41,053 nt of DNA from Armatimonadetes bacterium 55-13 (lineage in GTDB: Bacteria > Armatimonadota > Fimbriimonadia > Fimbriimonadales > Fimbriimonadaceae), in assembly GCA_001898035.1 (NCBI GenBank), contig MKRX01000018.1, forward strand, positions 57,213-98,265, in the 5' to 3' direction. Below, piece by piece: positions 24,731-33,742 of this stretch. The notes beneath the pieces are model-generated. The model did not search any database and was not told the origin of the DNA. It saw nothing but the letters and a program-made list of their open reading frames with translations. The position numbers and the translations under genes are program-made. Position 1 is the stretch's first letter, and each line of letters begins with the position of its first letter.

Positions 24731-24762
24731 TGGCGACTTGGGATTGGCGATTGGTGATTCGG
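24731..24762. repeat. Dispersed intergenic repeat, copy A
   Basis: This stretch begins TGGCGACTTGGGATTGGCGA and continues with GATT-containing heptads. It matches the reverse complement of 26333-26362 at about 26 of 30 bases and shares the GATTCG/GGCGA core with two stretches at 33581-33697. It lies in the 248-base divergent gap between the E1 gene and the DJ-1/PfpI gene; the rest of that gap (24619-24866) shows no other feature I can support. Confidence 0.5.
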
Positions 24763-24866
24763 ATTTGTTTTTTGGGGACCGGGCGCTTTGTGGCTGCCTA
24801 GACAACTTTTGAGATCATTTTCGGACGCTTGATCCCTTTGAAGGGCGGTGAACCCTATTCGCAAGG

Positions 24867-25466
24867 ATGGAGTCAACGGGAGACATGGGAACGCAAATTA
24901 CAGGAAAAAAGGTGGCGTTTCTTGCCACAAATGGATTCGAAGAATCGGAGTTGATGGAGCCTAAGAAACTCTTGGAAGAAGCGGGAGCGGAGACGACCGT
25001 CATCTCTCAGAAAGATGGAGACATTCAAGGCTGGAAGGACAAGAATTGGGCGGGAAGCATTCATGTCGATCAGACATTAGATCAAGCCAAGCCAGAAGAG
25101 TTTGATGCTCTGGTGATCCCGGGCGGAACCATGAACCCGGATGCGTTGCGCATGGACCCCAAAGCGGTGAAGTTTGTCCGGGAGTTTATGAGCTCGGGCA
25201 AAGTGGTGGGGGCGATCTGCCATGGACCGTGGCTCTTGGCGGAAGCGGACACGATCCGTGGTAAGCGTCTCACCAGTTGGCCGTCTTTGAAAACAGATCT
25301 GACCAACGCGGGTGCGGAATGGACCGATCAGGCGGTGGTTACCGATCAAGGCATGGTCACCAGCCGAAAACCGGACGACATTCCGGCTTTTGCCAACAAG
25401 CTCATTGAAGAAATTGCCGAGGGACGGCATACGCGGCGCGAGATTGCCTCTGGCGTCCGCGTCTAA
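24867..25466 (+). CDS. DJ-1/PfpI family protein (general stress protein 18-like)
   Basis: A 199-residue type 1 glutamine-amidotransferase-fold protein. 'KKVAFLATNGFEESELMEP' region (about 14-32) has the conserved Glu of the family, and 'VVGAICHGPWLLAEAD' holds the nucleophile-elbow Cys118 followed by His. 'DALVIPGGTMNPDALR' is the usual strand-loop before it. Such proteins act as glyoxalase/deglycase-like or stress enzymes; a protease role is doubtful. Start is ATG 24867, or ATG 24885 where GGGAG is too close to be ideal. A strong terminator follows 4 bases after the stop, so it is monocistronic. Confidence 0.85.
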   Translation: MESTGDMGTQITGKKVAFLATNGFEESELMEPKKLLEEAGAETTVISQKDGDIQGWKDKNWAGSIHVDQTLDQAKPEEFDALVIPGGTMNPDALRMDPKAVKFVREFMSSGKVVGAICHGPWLLAEADTIRGKRLTSWPSLKTDLTNAGAEWTDQAVVTDQGMVTSRKPDDIPAFANKLIEEIAEGRHTRREIASGVRV

Positions 25467-25470
25467 ACGC

Positions 25471-25503
25471 AAGGGCCCCTGACACCGTGGTCAGGGGCCT
25501 TTA
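25471..25503 (+). terminator. Rho-independent terminator of the DJ-1/PfpI gene
   Basis: A 13-pair stem (25471-25483 with 25490-25502, one G-U pair) closes on a 6-base loop and ends in TTT. It starts just after the stop codon. It separates the gene from the tandem array that follows. Confidence 0.8.
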
Positions 25504-25510
25504 GGTTTGT

Positions 25511-26262
25511 GAGCGTGATGTAGACGACGGTTCTACCGTCGTGAGCGCTCTGGTTTTGACAGATCGCTCTGTTTCAGAACACGCTCACGTCAGAAGGACT
25601 GACGCCTACATTGCGCTCGGCGATTGATTGCTTGTTGGAAACACAGAGCTTTATGCAGGCGACGGTCCTACCGTCGTACGTGCTCTGGTTTTTGCAGGGC
25701 GATCTGTTTCAGAACACGCTCACGTCAGAAGGACTGACGCCTACATTGCGCTCGGTGATTGATGGCTTGTTGTAAACACAGAGCGTGATGTGGGCGACGG
25801 TCCGACCGTCGTGAGCGCTCTGGTTTTTTATAAGGCGCTCTGGTTCAGATCGCGCTCACGTCAGGGGGACTGACGCCTACATTGCGCTCGGAGATTGATG
25901 GCTTGTTGTAAACACAGAGCGTGATGTAGGCGACGGTCCTACCGTCGTACGCGCTCTGATTTTGACAGGGCGCTCTGGTTCAGATCGCGCTCGCGTCAGG
26001 GGGACTGACGCCTACATTGCGCTCGGTGATTGGTTGCTTTGTTGTTCAGAGCGTGATGTGGGCGACGGTCCTACCGTCGTGAGCGCTCTGGTTTTTTTAC
26101 AGGGCGCTCTGGTTCAGAACACGCTCACGTCAGGGGGACTGACGCCTACATTGCGCTCGGTGATTGGTTGCTTTGTTGGTTCAGAGGGCGGATTGGGTGA
26201 TGGGTCTTCCGTTGTAGGCGCTCTGGTTTTTTACAAGGCGCTCTGGTTCAGATCGCGCTCAC
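25511..26262. repeat. Tandem array of a ~135-bp palindromic unit, 5 full copies and one degenerate partial
   Basis: Units start at 25511, 25646, 25781, 25917, 26049 and 26184, so spacings are 135, 135, 136, 132 and 135 bases; the last copy is degenerate and stops near 26262. In each full unit a ~108-base element is followed by a 24-27 base linker. The element has outer arms GAGCGTGATGTAGGCG and CGCCTACATTGCGCTC (14 of 16 complementary), and inside them three hairpins: GACGGT-N3-ACCGTC, CGTGAGCG...CGCTCACG, and CGTCAG-N5-CTGACG. Between copies the loops vary (TTCTA, TCCTA, TCCGA; AAGGA, GGGGA) while the stems stay fixed. No open reading frame of its own. It fills most of the 948-base gap 25467-26414. 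It resembles REP/BIME or MITE-like cruciform elements, but no RAYT or transposase is nearby. Confidence 0.85.
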
Positions 26263-26332
26263 CTTTGGATGAATGGCCGATTACACGGCCGGTGGCCGGA
26301 CAGGCGGCCTCCTCGTCCTGTTTTCCCCAATA

Positions 26333-26362
26333 CGAATCGCAAATCGCAAATCCCGAGTCGCC
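26333..26362. repeat. Dispersed intergenic repeat, copy B (inverted relative to copy A)
   Basis: On the minus strand this reads GGCGACTCGGGATTTGCGAT followed by TTGCGATTCG, matching copy A at 24731 in about 26 of 30 positions. It sits immediately beyond the eno terminator on that strand. It is a separate family from the 135-bp array next to it. Confidence 0.5.
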
Positions 26363-26365
26363 AAA

Positions 26366-26398
26366 CAAAAATCGCCCCCGGTCCCGAGACCGAGGGCG
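26366..26398 (-). terminator. Rho-independent terminator of eno
   Basis: On the minus strand the stem CGCCCTCGGTC / GACCGGGGGCG (26373-26398, with a short TCGG-type loop) is followed by ATTTTTG. It lies 17 bases after the eno stop codon. Confidence 0.75.
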
Positions 26399-26414
26399 TT
26401 TCGTTTCTGAGCGT

Positions 26415-27725
<1,311 letters not shown>

Positions 27726-27849
27726 TTAAATCTTCTTTGAGGTAGTGGGAATTCACCTCAACTGATGGTCGACGTTAGCCTAGGGGCGAACTCCAAAAGC
27801 GAGAATACCCCTCAAGAAACGCCGCCTCTAGGTAACATCTGGAGAAGCT

Positions 27850-28581
27850 ATGTCGCTCGCGATCAATCGAGAAAACTACTTCTGGCACAAACTGCACTCG
27901 CTGACGGGCATTATTCCGGTCGGTTTTTATATGCTGCAGCACCTAACGCTGAACTCTTTCGCGTTCGATAGTCCAGAGAAATTCAACGGAGTCGTGGGAT
28001 TCTTCGAGACCCTGCCCAAACACTTTTTGCTGGTCCTGGAGATTGTGGCGATCTGGTTACCGCTGCTTTTTCACGCGGTATATGGCCTCTTCATCGCCAA
28101 TCGAGGCGAAGTGAACTACTTCAACAAGAAATACGGTTGGTCACAGAACCGCATGTACACCTTCCAACGTTGGAGCGGCATCTTCTTGTTCTTGTTCCTG
28201 GCTTACCATATCGCGACAACGACGATTGCCAAATACATGACCGGCAACATCAAAGTCATTGAGTTCGCGGCTTGGCACGAGAAGTTGACACAGTACGGCT
28301 ATATCTTCTTAGTCATATACGCCTTGGGCGTGTTGACCGCCAGCTACCATCTGTGTTACGGCATTTGGAACTTCTGCATTCGCTGGGGAATCACGATCTC
28401 CGATAAGGCGCAGGAGCGCATTCAGAAGTTTTCCTTCGGCATGTTCATCGTGGTGACCCTGTTAGGTTGGGCCGCGTTATTCGGATTTCTTCGGCACAAC
28501 CCTTCGGAAGTGAGCGTTTCAAATGAGTCGGAAGCGGTGCACGTCATGAACTTCCCTCTTCCTCAGTTTCCCTTCGCTTAA
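27850..28581 (+). CDS. sdhC: Succinate dehydrogenase cytochrome b558-type subunit
   Basis: A 243-residue membrane protein with five helices of the SdhC/FrdC b558 family. 'HKLHSLTGIIPVGFYMLQHL' region (about 13-32) has the S-x-x-x-G-x-x-P-x-G-x-x-x-x-x-H pattern with a haem-ligand His; 'LFHAVYGLFI' (about 76-85), 'FQRWSGIFLFLFLAYHI' (about 107-123) and 'TASYHLCYGIWNF' add the other conserved histidines. It anchors succinate dehydrogenase or fumarate reductase and passes electrons to quinone. Unusually, sdhA and sdhB do not follow; a terminator comes 20 bases after the stop. GGAG lies 6 bases before the ATG. Confidence 0.85.
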   Translation: MSLAINRENYFWHKLHSLTGIIPVGFYMLQHLTLNSFAFDSPEKFNGVVGFFETLPKHFLLVLEIVAIWLPLLFHAVYGLFIANRGEVNYFNKKYGWSQNRMYTFQRWSGIFLFLFLAYHIATTTIAKYMTGNIKVIEFAAWHEKLTQYGYIFLVIYALGVLTASYHLCYGIWNFCIRWGITISDKAQERIQKFSFGMFIVVTLLGWAALFGFLRHNPSEVSVSNESEAVHVMNFPLPQFPFA

Positions 28582-28600
28582 GTCTTTGGCTTAACATCAC

Positions 28601-28635
28601 AAAAGGCCGCCTCGAAGGATCGGAGCGGCCTTTTT
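28601..28635. terminator. Bidirectional rho-independent terminator between sdhC and the PEP-CTERM gene
   Basis: AAAAGGCCGC (28601-28610) pairs with GCGGCCTTTT (28625-28634) across a 14-base loop that can extend the stem by CTC/GG. Runs of A and T on both sides let it serve sdhC on the plus strand and the PEP-CTERM gene on the minus strand. Confidence 0.8.
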
Positions 28636-28652
28636 GTTAACTCAACCGAAAG

Positions 28653-29555
28653 TTAGGACTTGCGATTTCGTCGCTTGCGGATGAGGGCGAGAGCGCCGAG
28701 ACCGAGTGCGGCCATAGAGGCGGGCTCGGGAACGGGCTGAGTCTCGAAGTTCCAGGTGTGGCTCATGCCGCCGGTGAAGCTGATGGAGATATTGTCCACC
28801 GCGCCATCGAAGCTGCCCCAACCAGATCCCACGCCGGAACTCACTCCGAAGATCGCCGTTTGAGCGCTCAGGGAGGGGTAGTTGCCATTGGGATTGGCCG
28901 AGTTGATCCAGTCCTGAATCGTCCGGTTATAGACTTCCTCGACGGAGCCATTGCTATTGCCGAAGTTGACCATCCAGACGTTGGCGCTCAGGCCAGCGCC
29001 ATTCCAGTTGAAGACGTCGTCCGAGATCCAAGCGTCGGTGGGGACGGCGGCGGTGTTCGGGTTGTAGGCGCGCTCGAAGACGAGGTAGCCCTGGTCCGTA
29101 GTTGTCGCGAAGTTGCCATCCGCATCGAAGTACACGCGGAGTGCCGGGTGCAGGTGGGCGGCGGCGCCGCTGCTGCTGTTTCGATACCAATCGTAGCTGA
29201 GTCCGCTTAGCGAACCGAGCGTGCCCATGGCGGCAAAACCCGAAGTGGGCGCGCCGGGAGTATTGAACTGGTAATACTCAACGTCGGCTTTGGAGTTGCC
29301 AGCGCCACTCGTTGAGAGGTGCGCGGAACCGTTGCCGGATCGAGCGTAGTCGGTGTTGATCCCGGCGACGCCATCGGTTCGAACGTTGGTGTAATACCAG
29401 CCGCTGGCTCCGACCGCCTGGGTGATCCCAGAACCGCCAGGGTTGGTGAAATTATCCCCAGTGGGATTGTTGCTATATACCGTTTGCGCCGAAGCTAAGG
29501 CACCAAACGCGACCACGGTACTTGCCGCGACGATGCGACGGAAGGTTGTAGACAT
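28653..29555 (-). CDS. Secreted PEP-CTERM sorting-domain protein
   Basis: A 300-residue protein with a signal peptide (residues 1-23, 'RRIVAASTVVAFGALASA' then Q) and a C-terminal PEP-CTERM tail: 'VPEPASMAALGLGALAL' followed by 'IRKRRNRKS'. The body is rich in Gly, Ser, Asn and aromatic residues and contains 'VDNISISFTGG', resembling beta-sandwich surface proteins. Such tails are cut by exosortase in bacteria that also make extracellular polysaccharide, which fits the first third of this window; no exosortase gene is present here. GGAGAG lies before the ATG (29553-29555). The specific function is unknown. Confidence 0.85.
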   Translation of the reverse strand: MSTTFRRIVAASTVVAFGALASAQTVYSNNPTGDNFTNPGGSGITQAVGASGWYYTNVRTDGVAGINTDYARSGNGSAHLSTSGAGNSKADVEYYQFNTPGAPTSGFAAMGTLGSLSGLSYDWYRNSSSGAAAHLHPALRVYFDADGNFATTTDQGYLVFERAYNPNTAAVPTDAWISDDVFNWNGAGLSANVWMVNFGNSNGSVEEVYNRTIQDWINSANPNGNYPSLSAQTAIFGVSSGVGSGWGSFDGAVDNISISFTGGMSHTWNFETQPVPEPASMAALGLGALALIRKRRNRKS

Positions 29556-29666
29556 CCTTCACTCTCCAAAAATCAGGATTTATGTCTAGGCGACACCACC
29601 TAAGACTGAACAAGTCTAAGCAATAACACAGGCAATTGAGACACATTTGCTCTAAAAACCGGCAGA

Positions 29667-30461
29667 TTAACCGGGTAAGAGCAGAGGTAAGAGCGCCGAC
29701 AATTCGCCGACAATCAAATCCGGCAGTGGCTGACCCGTCTGGATTTCTTTGGGCTTTGCCGGTAGAGCGGGATCGGCACTGGGCGGTACGTCACTGGGGC
29801 GACGAACCCATGCGGTGCGCCATCCAGCGTTGATCGCCGGCGCAATGTCATGGTCGTAGCTGTTGCCTACAAAGAGAATCTCATGGGGTTGAAGCCCGAC
29901 AGCTTTCTCCGCACGACGAAAGACCGTGAGGTGCGGTTTTCCCTCACCCATCTCCCCTTCAATAAAAACGTTCTGAAAGAACTCGCCGATATTGAGAGTG
30001 GCGATCTCTTGGCGTTGGATATCGGCTGGCCCGTTCGTGATCAGACCCAGGGGATACTTCGGACTCAGTTGCTCCAAAACCATCCATGCATCGGGGAAAA
30101 GAGCGAGAGCTTGATCCCGAAGGCGCATGTACTCATCGCTCAACCGCTCCGCGTGGGAAAGGTCATCGACTCCCGCTCGCAGCAGAGTCAAACGCATTTG
30201 CTCCAACCGAGTGGGGGCTCCGCTCTTGAGGTAGCGGTCGTACCATCCCTTGTCTTTGAGCGTGGGTGAATACTCCCGAAATGCCGCCGCCCAATGCCGG
30301 ACCATCTCAGAAGCGGGAATGTTTGCAATGGGGTGAGCTTCAAAGGCCCCTTTAAGGCCGACCTTGGACGCATCCCAATAGGCACAGAGGGTGTCGTCAA
30401 GATCGAAGTAAACGGCTTTGATAAGAGAAAAGTCGGGGGTTTTACGGTCGGGATCGCTCAC
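29667..30461 (-). CDS. HAD-superfamily hydrolase, subfamily IA (YjjG-like)
   Basis: A 264-residue HAD-IA phosphatase. 'VYFDLDDTLCAYW' gives the Asp20/Asp22 nucleophile and acid pair, an alpha-helical C1 cap spans about 35-110, 'LGLITNGPADIQR' is motif II, Lys in 'GEGKPHLTVF' motif III and 'LFVGNSYDHDIAPAINAGWRTAWV' region is motif IV. Resembles YjjG-type nucleotidases or 2-haloacid-like phosphatases; substrate not known. Start is GTG 30459-30461. It is the last gene of a probable minus-strand group lysA - M50 protease - trpS - HAD, 40 bases after trpS. Confidence 0.8.
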   Translation of the reverse strand: MSDPDRKTPDFSLIKAVYFDLDDTLCAYWDASKVGLKGAFEAHPIANIPASEMVRHWAAAFREYSPTLKDKGWYDRYLKSGAPTRLEQMRLTLLRAGVDDLSHAERLSDEYMRLRDQALALFPDAWMVLEQLSPKYPLGLITNGPADIQRQEIATLNIGEFFQNVFIEGEMGEGKPHLTVFRRAEKAVGLQPHEILFVGNSYDHDIAPAINAGWRTAWVRRPSDVPPSADPALPAKPKEIQTGQPLPDLIVGELSALLPLLLPG

Positions 30462-30501
30462 AACTGGTTTATTATGCCCGACTTAACTCTTAACCTGCGG
30501 C

Positions 30502-31497
30502 TTAGTAGATGCCCATGGCGGAGCGAACCTCGTCCATGGTGGCGGAGGCGACTTCCCTGGCCCGCTTGGCGCCATCGCGAAGAATATCTTCGATGGTGGC
30601 ATCGTCCAGTTGGGCGCGTCGCTCGCGCATCGGTCGGAAGTATTCGTTGATGATCTCGGTGAGCTCCTTCTTGTTCTGCATGCAGCCGCGCTCACCGTTC
30701 CGATCCTCTTCCCACTGCTGTTCCCAGTTGGGTGAATAGATTTTGAGATACTGGCAGACCGCGCATCCTTCGGGGATTCCGGGATCGGTCTTTCGCATCT
30801 TGGTGGGGGTGGTGAAGGCGCTCTTGATCTTGGCGGCGGTCTCGTCTTCGGTATCGCTGATGTTGATGCCGTTGTCGTAAGACTTGCTCATCTTGCGCAT
30901 GTCCAGGCCGGGGAGCTTGGCGCGATTCTCGTCCTCGGGGATCATGTACTTGTACGGCTGGAACACGTCCTTGTTGTACAAGCGGTTGAATCTCTGGGCG
31001 ATGTCGTTTCCGATTTCCAGGTGAGGCGCTTGGTCTCGGCCGACGGGGACGCCGAACGGCTTGTAGAGCAGGATGTCCACCGTTTGAAGCACGGGATAGC
31101 CCAGCAGGCCATACGGCTCTCGCTCGGCGCTGCCCAAGTCTTGCTGCTTCTCTTTGTAGGTCGGCGTTCGCTCCAACCATCCCAGGGGGGTGATCATGCT
31201 GAGCAGGAGGTGGAACTCGGCGTGCTCTTTGATGTGGCTCTGGATAAAGACGGGCGACTTTGCCGGGTCGATTCCGGCAGCGATGTAATCCTTGGCAACC
31301 TCGCGGGCGTTCACGCTCACTTCGTGCGGGTTCTCGTACATGGTGGTCAACGCATGCCAATCGGCAACCATACAGAACATGTCGTAACCTTGGTTCTGCA
31401 GATCTACCCAGTTACGAAGCGCGCCTTCGTAATTGCCGATGTGGAGTTGGGGATTCGTCGAGCGCATCCCACTTAATATGCGTTTGTTATCACTCAT
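30502..31497 (-). CDS. trpS: Tryptophanyl-tRNA synthetase
   Basis: A 331-residue class I synthetase of normal length. 'SGMRSTNPQLHIGNYEGAL' region (about 9-27) holds the HIGH-like H-I-G-N, 'FCMVADWHALTT' the tryptophan pocket region, and 'DMRKMSKSYDN' the KMSKS loop. It charges tRNA-Trp. The insert 'EGCAVCQYL...GERGCMQNKK' keeps some of the cysteines that in Thermotoga-type TrpRS hold a [4Fe-4S] cluster (C-x22-C-x6-C-x2-C), but here only a C-x2-C pair and one later Cys remain. It starts 4 bases after the M50 protease gene, so the two are co-transcribed. Confidence 0.95.
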   Translation of the reverse strand: MSDNKRILSGMRSTNPQLHIGNYEGALRNWVDLQNQGYDMFCMVADWHALTTMYENPHEVSVNAREVAKDYIAAGIDPAKSPVFIQSHIKEHAEFHLLLSMITPLGWLERTPTYKEKQQDLGSAEREPYGLLGYPVLQTVDILLYKPFGVPVGRDQAPHLEIGNDIAQRFNRLYNKDVFQPYKYMIPEDENRAKLPGLDMRKMSKSYDNGINISDTEDETAAKIKSAFTTPTKMRKTDPGIPEGCAVCQYLKIYSPNWEQQWEEDRNGERGCMQNKKELTEIINEYFRPMRERRAQLDDATIEDILRDGAKRAREVASATMDEVRSAMGIY

Positions 31498-31501
31498 TTG
31501 C

Positions 31502-32194
31502 TTAGAGATGGATTCCGGTCAGTAGCCTGAAGAGCGGCAACACAATGCGCCCAACAAACATGCCCAGTAGGTCGAAGCCAGAGTCGGCAGGGATGAAGAC
31601 GAGGATCAGGAAGAGAATTCCTCCGATGCCTCGGTTGAACTGATACCATCTGATTCGGGCCGGTTCCGGCAGGAATGCGCCGACCAGCCAATGCCCGTCC
31701 AGGGGGCCAAGCGGGATCAGGTTGAAGGCGAAGAGGCTGAGATTGATCAGGACGCCCGTAAACAAGAAAATGACAAAGATGTTATTGAGGTCGTGGCCCA
31801 GAAACGCGCCTACGGAAGCGGCGGCGGCACCATTTGCCACCATCATCAACCTTAAGATCAAGGCATACACCGCGGCTTGAAGCAGGTTTGAAAGGGGCCC
31901 GGCGGCGACGCTGAGGAAGTGATCCCAACGTGGATTCCTCATTTTATCCGGCCTCACCAACACGGGCTTGCCCCACCCGATGCCGATTCCGGCGATCGAA
32001 GTGATCACCAACATGATGGTGCCGATCGGATCTAGGTGAGCGAGAGGATTAAGGGTGACGCGCCCCATCATTCGGGGAGTTGGATCTCCCGCTAAGTCCG
32101 CAAACTTCGCGTGGGCGAACTCGTGAAAGCCAATGGCAAACACGATGACGACCATCGAGATGAGGAAGTAAGTCAGATCAAAGTGGGAGAACAT
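31502..32194 (-). CDS. Site-2 protease family (M50) membrane metalloprotease without PDZ
   Basis: A 230-residue, six-helix protein. 'GFHEFAHAKFADLAGDPTPR' region carries the zinc motif H-E-x-x-H (His24, Glu25, His28) and 'NLIPLGPLDGHWL' the third ligand Asp166. The short form without PDZ and the 'A-D-x-x-G-D-P-T' segment fit the SREBP-like/YwhC-type group often found beside trpS in bacteria. It would cut a membrane-embedded substrate, not known. The ATG lies one base after the lysA stop codon, and trpS begins 4 bases after its own stop. Confidence 0.87.
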   Translation of the reverse strand: MFSHFDLTYFLISMVVIVFAIGFHEFAHAKFADLAGDPTPRMMGRVTLNPLAHLDPIGTIMLVITSIAGIGIGWGKPVLVRPDKMRNPRWDHFLSVAAGPLSNLLQAAVYALILRLMMVANGAAAASVGAFLGHDLNNIFVIFLFTGVLINLSLFAFNLIPLGPLDGHWLVGAFLPEPARIRWYQFNRGIGGILFLILVFIPADSGFDLLGMFVGRIVLPLFRLLTGIHL

Positions 32195-32195
32195 C

Positions 32196-33509
32196 TTAGA
32201 CCAATCCCTCCGGAACGATCTCTCGAGCGAGCATCTCTTCCCAGGTATCGCGCCGTTGGACCAGCGAGAACGAGCCGTCCTTTCGGATCAGCGCGGTAGC
32301 CGGTCGCTGGTAGCGGTTGTAGTTGCTGGCCATGGAGCTGTTGTAAGCGCCGGTGCAGAGAACCTGGATCAGGTCTCCCGCTTGAACGTCGCTCGGCAAC
32401 TGGATGTCCTCGAACAACTTGTCGGTCTCGCAGTGCTTGCCAGAGACGGTGACCGGGCTGGCGTCGGCGCTTCGGGAAGGTGACACCAGTTCGACGGTGT
32501 ACTTGGAGCCGTAAAGCGCAGGGCGAGGGTTGTCGCTCAGGCCGCCATCGACGCATACATAGGTTCTGGTCCCGCGCTCCTTGGCGGGGACGGTCTTCAC
32601 GACACCGACTCGGTAGAGGGTTACGCCGCTCTCCGCGATCAGGGATCGGCCGGGCTCCTGGGCAAGCTTGGGATCGAGCCCCGTACCTTCCAGCGCCTTG
32701 GTGACGGCGGCGACGATGGCCTTGCAGTACTCGGCGTGGCTCATCGGCACATCCTTCTCGGTGTACATGACGCCCAGACCGCCGCCTACGTTGAGGTAGG
32801 TGGTCTCGAAGCCATGGTTCGCCTTCATGTCGGCGGCGAACTTGGCGATCAGTTCTCCACCGGAGATCTGCGCCTCGGGATCGAGTAGTTGCGAACCGAC
32901 ATGGCAGTGGAAACCAATGGTGGGAAGCCCCAGTTCCATGGTCCGCTTCAGCGCCTTCTCGCCGGATCCATCCACGATATTGAAGCCGAATTTGGTATCG
33001 GCCTGGCCGGTGGAAATCTTGGCGTGGGTGACAGGGTCGACGCCGGGAGCGAGTCGGATGACGAGCTTGACGCCCTTCTCTTCGACCAAAGCCTTCATGC
33101 GGCCAAAGAGTTCGATCTCCTCGAAGTTGTCGAGGACGATCATGCCGATTCCCTGCTCGACCGCGAACTGGATCTCGGATTCCTGTTTGTTGTTTCCGTG
33201 CAGGTGGCAGGCGCTGGCGGGGACTCCGGCCATGAGGGCGGCTCTCAGCTCGCCTTCGGAGGCGACGTCGATGGAGCACCCTTCTTGGTAGGCGATTTTG
33301 AGGAGCGCGACGGTGGAGTTCGCTTTGGATGCGAAGCTCAATTCGCCCTTGGGCGAGGCGGCGCGGAATCCTTCGTAATACTGCTGGATACGCTGTCGAA
33401 AATGGCCTTCGTCTACGACATACAGTGGCGTTCCATAGGCCTGCGCAAGTTCACGAGCTTGCTCTTCACTCAGCCTAAAGCGAGTGTCTTGCAGGGGGGC
33501 TGCGGTCAT
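32196..33509 (-). CDS. lysA: Diaminopimelate decarboxylase
   Basis: From the ATG at 33507-33509 the protein has 437 residues; a longer in-frame start at 33719 would add 70 residues made of intergenic repeat sequence and is rejected. 'LSFASKANSTVALL' has the PLP lysine (Lys62), 'GFHCHVGSQ', 'EPGRSLIAESG', 'GKHCETDKLF' and 'GAYNSSMASNYNRY' are the conserved substrate and cofactor motifs of the fold-III family. It converts meso-diaminopimelate to lysine. It heads the lysA - M50 - trpS - HAD group. A 233-base divergent gap with dispersed repeats separates it from dxr. Confidence 0.95.
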   Translation of the reverse strand: MTAAPLQDTRFRLSEEQARELAQAYGTPLYVVDEGHFRQRIQQYYEGFRAASPKGELSFASKANSTVALLKIAYQEGCSIDVASEGELRAALMAGVPASACHLHGNNKQESEIQFAVEQGIGMIVLDNFEEIELFGRMKALVEEKGVKLVIRLAPGVDPVTHAKISTGQADTKFGFNIVDGSGEKALKRTMELGLPTIGFHCHVGSQLLDPEAQISGGELIAKFAADMKANHGFETTYLNVGGGLGVMYTEKDVPMSHAEYCKAIVAAVTKALEGTGLDPKLAQEPGRSLIAESGVTLYRVGVVKTVPAKERGTRTYVCVDGGLSDNPRPALYGSKYTVELVSPSRSADASPVTVSGKHCETDKLFEDIQLPSDVQAGDLIQVLCTGAYNSSMASNYNRYQRPATALIRKDGSFSLVQRRDTWEEMLAREIVPEGLV

Positions 33510-33580
33510 TGGGCGATTATGGCACGGAGCCCGGTTCAGGATGGGACTCGGCTTACCGGGAATTGGGGATCGGAACGGGT

Positions 33581-33697
33581 GATTGGCGACTCGCGATTCG
33601 CACAGATTGAGATTCGGTGACCATCGAGCCGCCGAGCGCTTTAATCCACCCCAGGCCCAGTCGGCATCCGAATCGCCAACCTCGAATCGCGAATCGC
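33581..33697. repeat. Dispersed intergenic repeat pair forming an inverted repeat
   Basis: GCGACTCGCGATTCG (33586-33600) and the reverse complement of 33683-33697, GCGATTCGCGATTCG, match in 14 of 15 bases in inverted orientation about 80 bases apart. They share their core with copies A (24731) and B (26333). The pair fills the middle of the lysA-dxr divergent gap (33510-33742), in which I see no convincing promoter boxes. Confidence 0.5.
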
Positions 33698-33742
33698 GGC
33701 CCCAATCCACCCGTCCCAACCTCGGCGGCTACAATCTTGAGC

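Noticed and set aside
25511-26262. CRISPR array
   Set aside because: Units are about 135 bp, the variable parts are not unique spacers, and no cas genes are present.
32196-33719. Longer lysA reading frame starting at 33719
   Set aside because: The additional 70 residues are translated intergenic repeat sequence; the family N-terminus starts at the ATG at 33509.
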